Of a DNA stretch of 15,196 nucleotides, positions 14,171 through 15,196 are shown piece after piece. Within the stretch, counting starts at the first letter, position 1, and each line of letters begins with the position of its first letter. A program made the position numbers and the translations under genes. The notes below the pieces were generated by a model, which did not search any database, was not told the origin of the DNA, and saw nothing but the letters and a program-made list of their open reading frames with translations. This stretch comes from an uncultured Eubacterium sp. (GTDB taxonomy: Bacteria; Bacillota; Clostridia; Lachnospirales; Lachnospiraceae), in the NCBI GenBank assembly GCA_934338065.1, contig CAKRGX010000028.1, positions 1 through 15,196 of the forward strand. The letters are read 5' to 3'.

Positions 14171-14824
14171 TCACTTCGCTTTCTCCAAAATCTCCACCCT
14201 TGGAAGATTCCATTTAAAATAGGATGCCAGTATACGCACAACTATAATGCACACCATGGAGAGAAAAACTGCCCATAGTTCCGACAGAATTTTATCGAGC
14301 CACAAGTACATGAGCGCACCGAAAATAGAAGCCGTTGCATAAATATGTTTGCGGAAAATATAAGGAACATTGCCTGCAAATATATCACGCAATAATCCGC
14401 CGCCTACACCGGTAATTACTCCTACAAACAGAAGCAGGGCAAAATTGTCATTCCCGATTCGTTCTTGTACAAAGCGGATTCCTAAAATTGTAAATGCTGC
14501 CAGGCCCATTGCATCAGATATAAACAACACCGCATTCGCCCACGAAACATTTGCCAGAATGTCATGCCGCGTCAAAAACATTGCCACAAAAAACACAACA
14601 ATAGAAACAACAATTGCTACTTTAACCTGCGTCGGATTCTGAAAAGCAATCGGAGGAATTTCTCCCGTTACAATATCGCGGATTACCCCGCCGCCAATTG
14701 CCGTTACCATGCCAAGTACAATTACACCAAGCAGATCCATCTGCTTTTTCATTGCCTCAATTGCTCCGGAAACAGCAAAGGCAATCGTTCCCAGTGTTTC
14801 CAGAAAGCTCATCATAAAATCCAC
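14171..14824 (-). CDS. TRIC cation channel / UPF0126 membrane protein (217 aa)
   Basis: The protein contains two tandem UPF0126 (Gly_transporter/TRIC) repeats. The first has AVSGAIEA and IGGGVIRDIV (Arg49-Asp50); the second has DAMGLAAF and VGGGLLRDIF (Arg146-Asp147). It has about seven hydrophobic segments, as bacterial TRIC channels do. Bacterial TRIC members conduct monovalent cations, and some UPF0126 proteins have been linked to glycine transport, so its role here is open. The start is GTG at 14824 with AAGGAGG 7 bases upstream; an out-of-frame ATG 2 bases before it stops after four codons. It is co-transcribed with pucR (6-bp gap). The pairing suggests a link to the imported compound or a passenger gene. 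Confidence 0.85.
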   Translation of the reverse strand: MDFMMSFLETLGTIAFAVSGAIEAMKKQMDLLGVIVLGMVTAIGGGVIRDIVTGEIPPIAFQNPTQVKVAIVVSIVVFFVAMFLTRHDILANVSWANAVLFISDAMGLAAFTILGIRFVQERIGNDNFALLLFVGVITGVGGGLLRDIFAGNVPYIFRKHIYATASIFGALMYLWLDKILSELWAVFLSMVCIIVVRILASYFKWNLPRVEILEKAK

Positions 14825-14861
14825 ATTTCAGCCTCCTTATAAAATTCAATCAGTCCTATAA

Positions 14862-14897
14862 AAAAAGACACCGCGGAACAGACCACGATGTCTTTTT
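14862..14897. terminator. Bidirectional terminator-like hairpin
   Basis: AAAAAGACA (14862-14870) and TGTCTTTTT (14889-14897) form a perfect 9-bp stem, extended by a mismatched CGCGG/CCACG inner stem around loop AACAGA. A/T tracts on both sides make it a plausible terminator in either direction. It isolates the TRIC-pucR unit from DNA to the right. I see no clear promoter between it and the GTG at 14824. Confidence 0.65.
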
Positions 14898-14973
14898 ATG
14901 ATTTACATTCTACAACAGCCTTTGCTATTTGTAAAGATTATTTTGAAGCAGAATTTTCTTTTTTCGCACAACT

Positions 14974-15016
14974 CAAAAACCCCTTTTCAAAATAATTCTC
15001 ATTCTGAAAAAGGGTT
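14974..15016 (-). terminator. Terminator for leftward transcription entering from the right
   Basis: On the minus strand AACCCTTTTTC (15006-15016) pairs with GAAAAGGGGTT (14978-14988) with one bulge, followed by TTTTT. It implies a minus-strand gene ending nearby to the right, but I cannot recognise its coding sequence inside the window. Confidence 0.6.
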
Positions 15017-15196
15017 CTTAATTTTTAATCATATTTGTAGCACTAAATGTAGCACCACGTAGTATCAATACTGTTAAAACGCTCTATTCCCGGCACTTTA
15101 CTCCTTCTGTGACTTCATCGTCGGGAGCTTTTTCGCTCTTGCTGTAAAGGTCTGTAAGATGATTTGTATTTCTTTAAATCATTACAGCAATTTCTG
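15017..15196. other. Right edge without a recognisable gene; short repeats
   Basis: No frame gives a recognisable protein. The stretch holds an 8-bp direct repeat TGTAGCAC (15036-15043 and 15048-15055, 12-bp period). It also holds three CTGTAA motifs in direct and inverted orientation (15142-15147, 15152-15157, and TTACAG at 15182-15187). A short protein-like open stretch at 15084-15173 on the minus strand has no start and is not identifiable. Confidence 0.5.

Noticed and set aside
15084..15173. Minus-strand protein-like tail at the right edge (contains APDDEVTEG)
   Set aside because: It has no start, is closed by stops on both sides within 30 codons, and I could not tie it to a family; all three frames look equally plausible.
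1..15196. tRNA, rRNA, CRISPR array or riboswitch
   Set aside because: No regular spaced repeats, cloverleaf or known aptamer core was seen; the leaders before operons are too short for a riboswitch.

Overview
The window is AT-rich DNA, and the protein families and ribosome-binding sites (AGGAGG-type, with a few GTG starts) suggest a member of the Clostridia, probably a Lachnospiraceae-like gut Firmicute. This placement is an inference from gene style only. Every convincing gene lies on the minus strand, so transcription runs from right to left.

Left part (1 to about 2650) is a graveyard of accessory DNA. The left edge holds a 5'-truncated piece of a VirD4/TraG conjugative coupling protein. 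Next come three small minus-strand genes (unknown, XRE-type regulator, unknown), a decayed KAP-type P-loop NTPase piece with a stop in its Walker B region, a terminator, a frameshifted IS110-family transposase tail, and the first 65 residues of a truncated SAM-dependent methyltransferase. I see no intact mobile element.

Central part (2706 to 11275) is one tightly packed minus-strand operon. In transcription order it encodes a DUF1989 protein, an adenine-deaminase-like amidohydrolase, a cyclase-family metal hydrolase, a complete branched-chain-amino-acid-type (LIV/HAAT) ABC transporter (two permeases, two ATPases, a lipoprotein binding protein) and a cytidylate-kinase-like P-loop protein. Gaps are 9 to 13 bp in the enzyme part and 4-bp ATGA overlaps inside the transporter.

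Right part (11307 to 14824) holds an M20 metallopeptidase gene with its own promoter and terminator, and a two-gene unit of a TRIC/UPF0126 membrane protein and a PucR-family regulator. Beyond that is about 370 bp with two terminators, short repeats and overlapping inverted repeats, but no recognisable gene.

Together the genes look like an uptake and catabolism system for a small nitrogen compound (purine-related, ureide-like, amidine or cyclic amide), with PucR as the likely sensor. The substrate cannot be read from the sequence. Two enzymes have changes at normally conserved metal or catalytic positions (Asn222 in the amidohydrolase; Pro63 and Glu71 in the cyclase-family protein). The two ATPases deviate in ways that fall in the same composite ATP site. 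Regulatory DNA is compact: the pucR terminator stem overlaps the M20 promoter, and a terminator precedes the main operon with no clear promoter after it.
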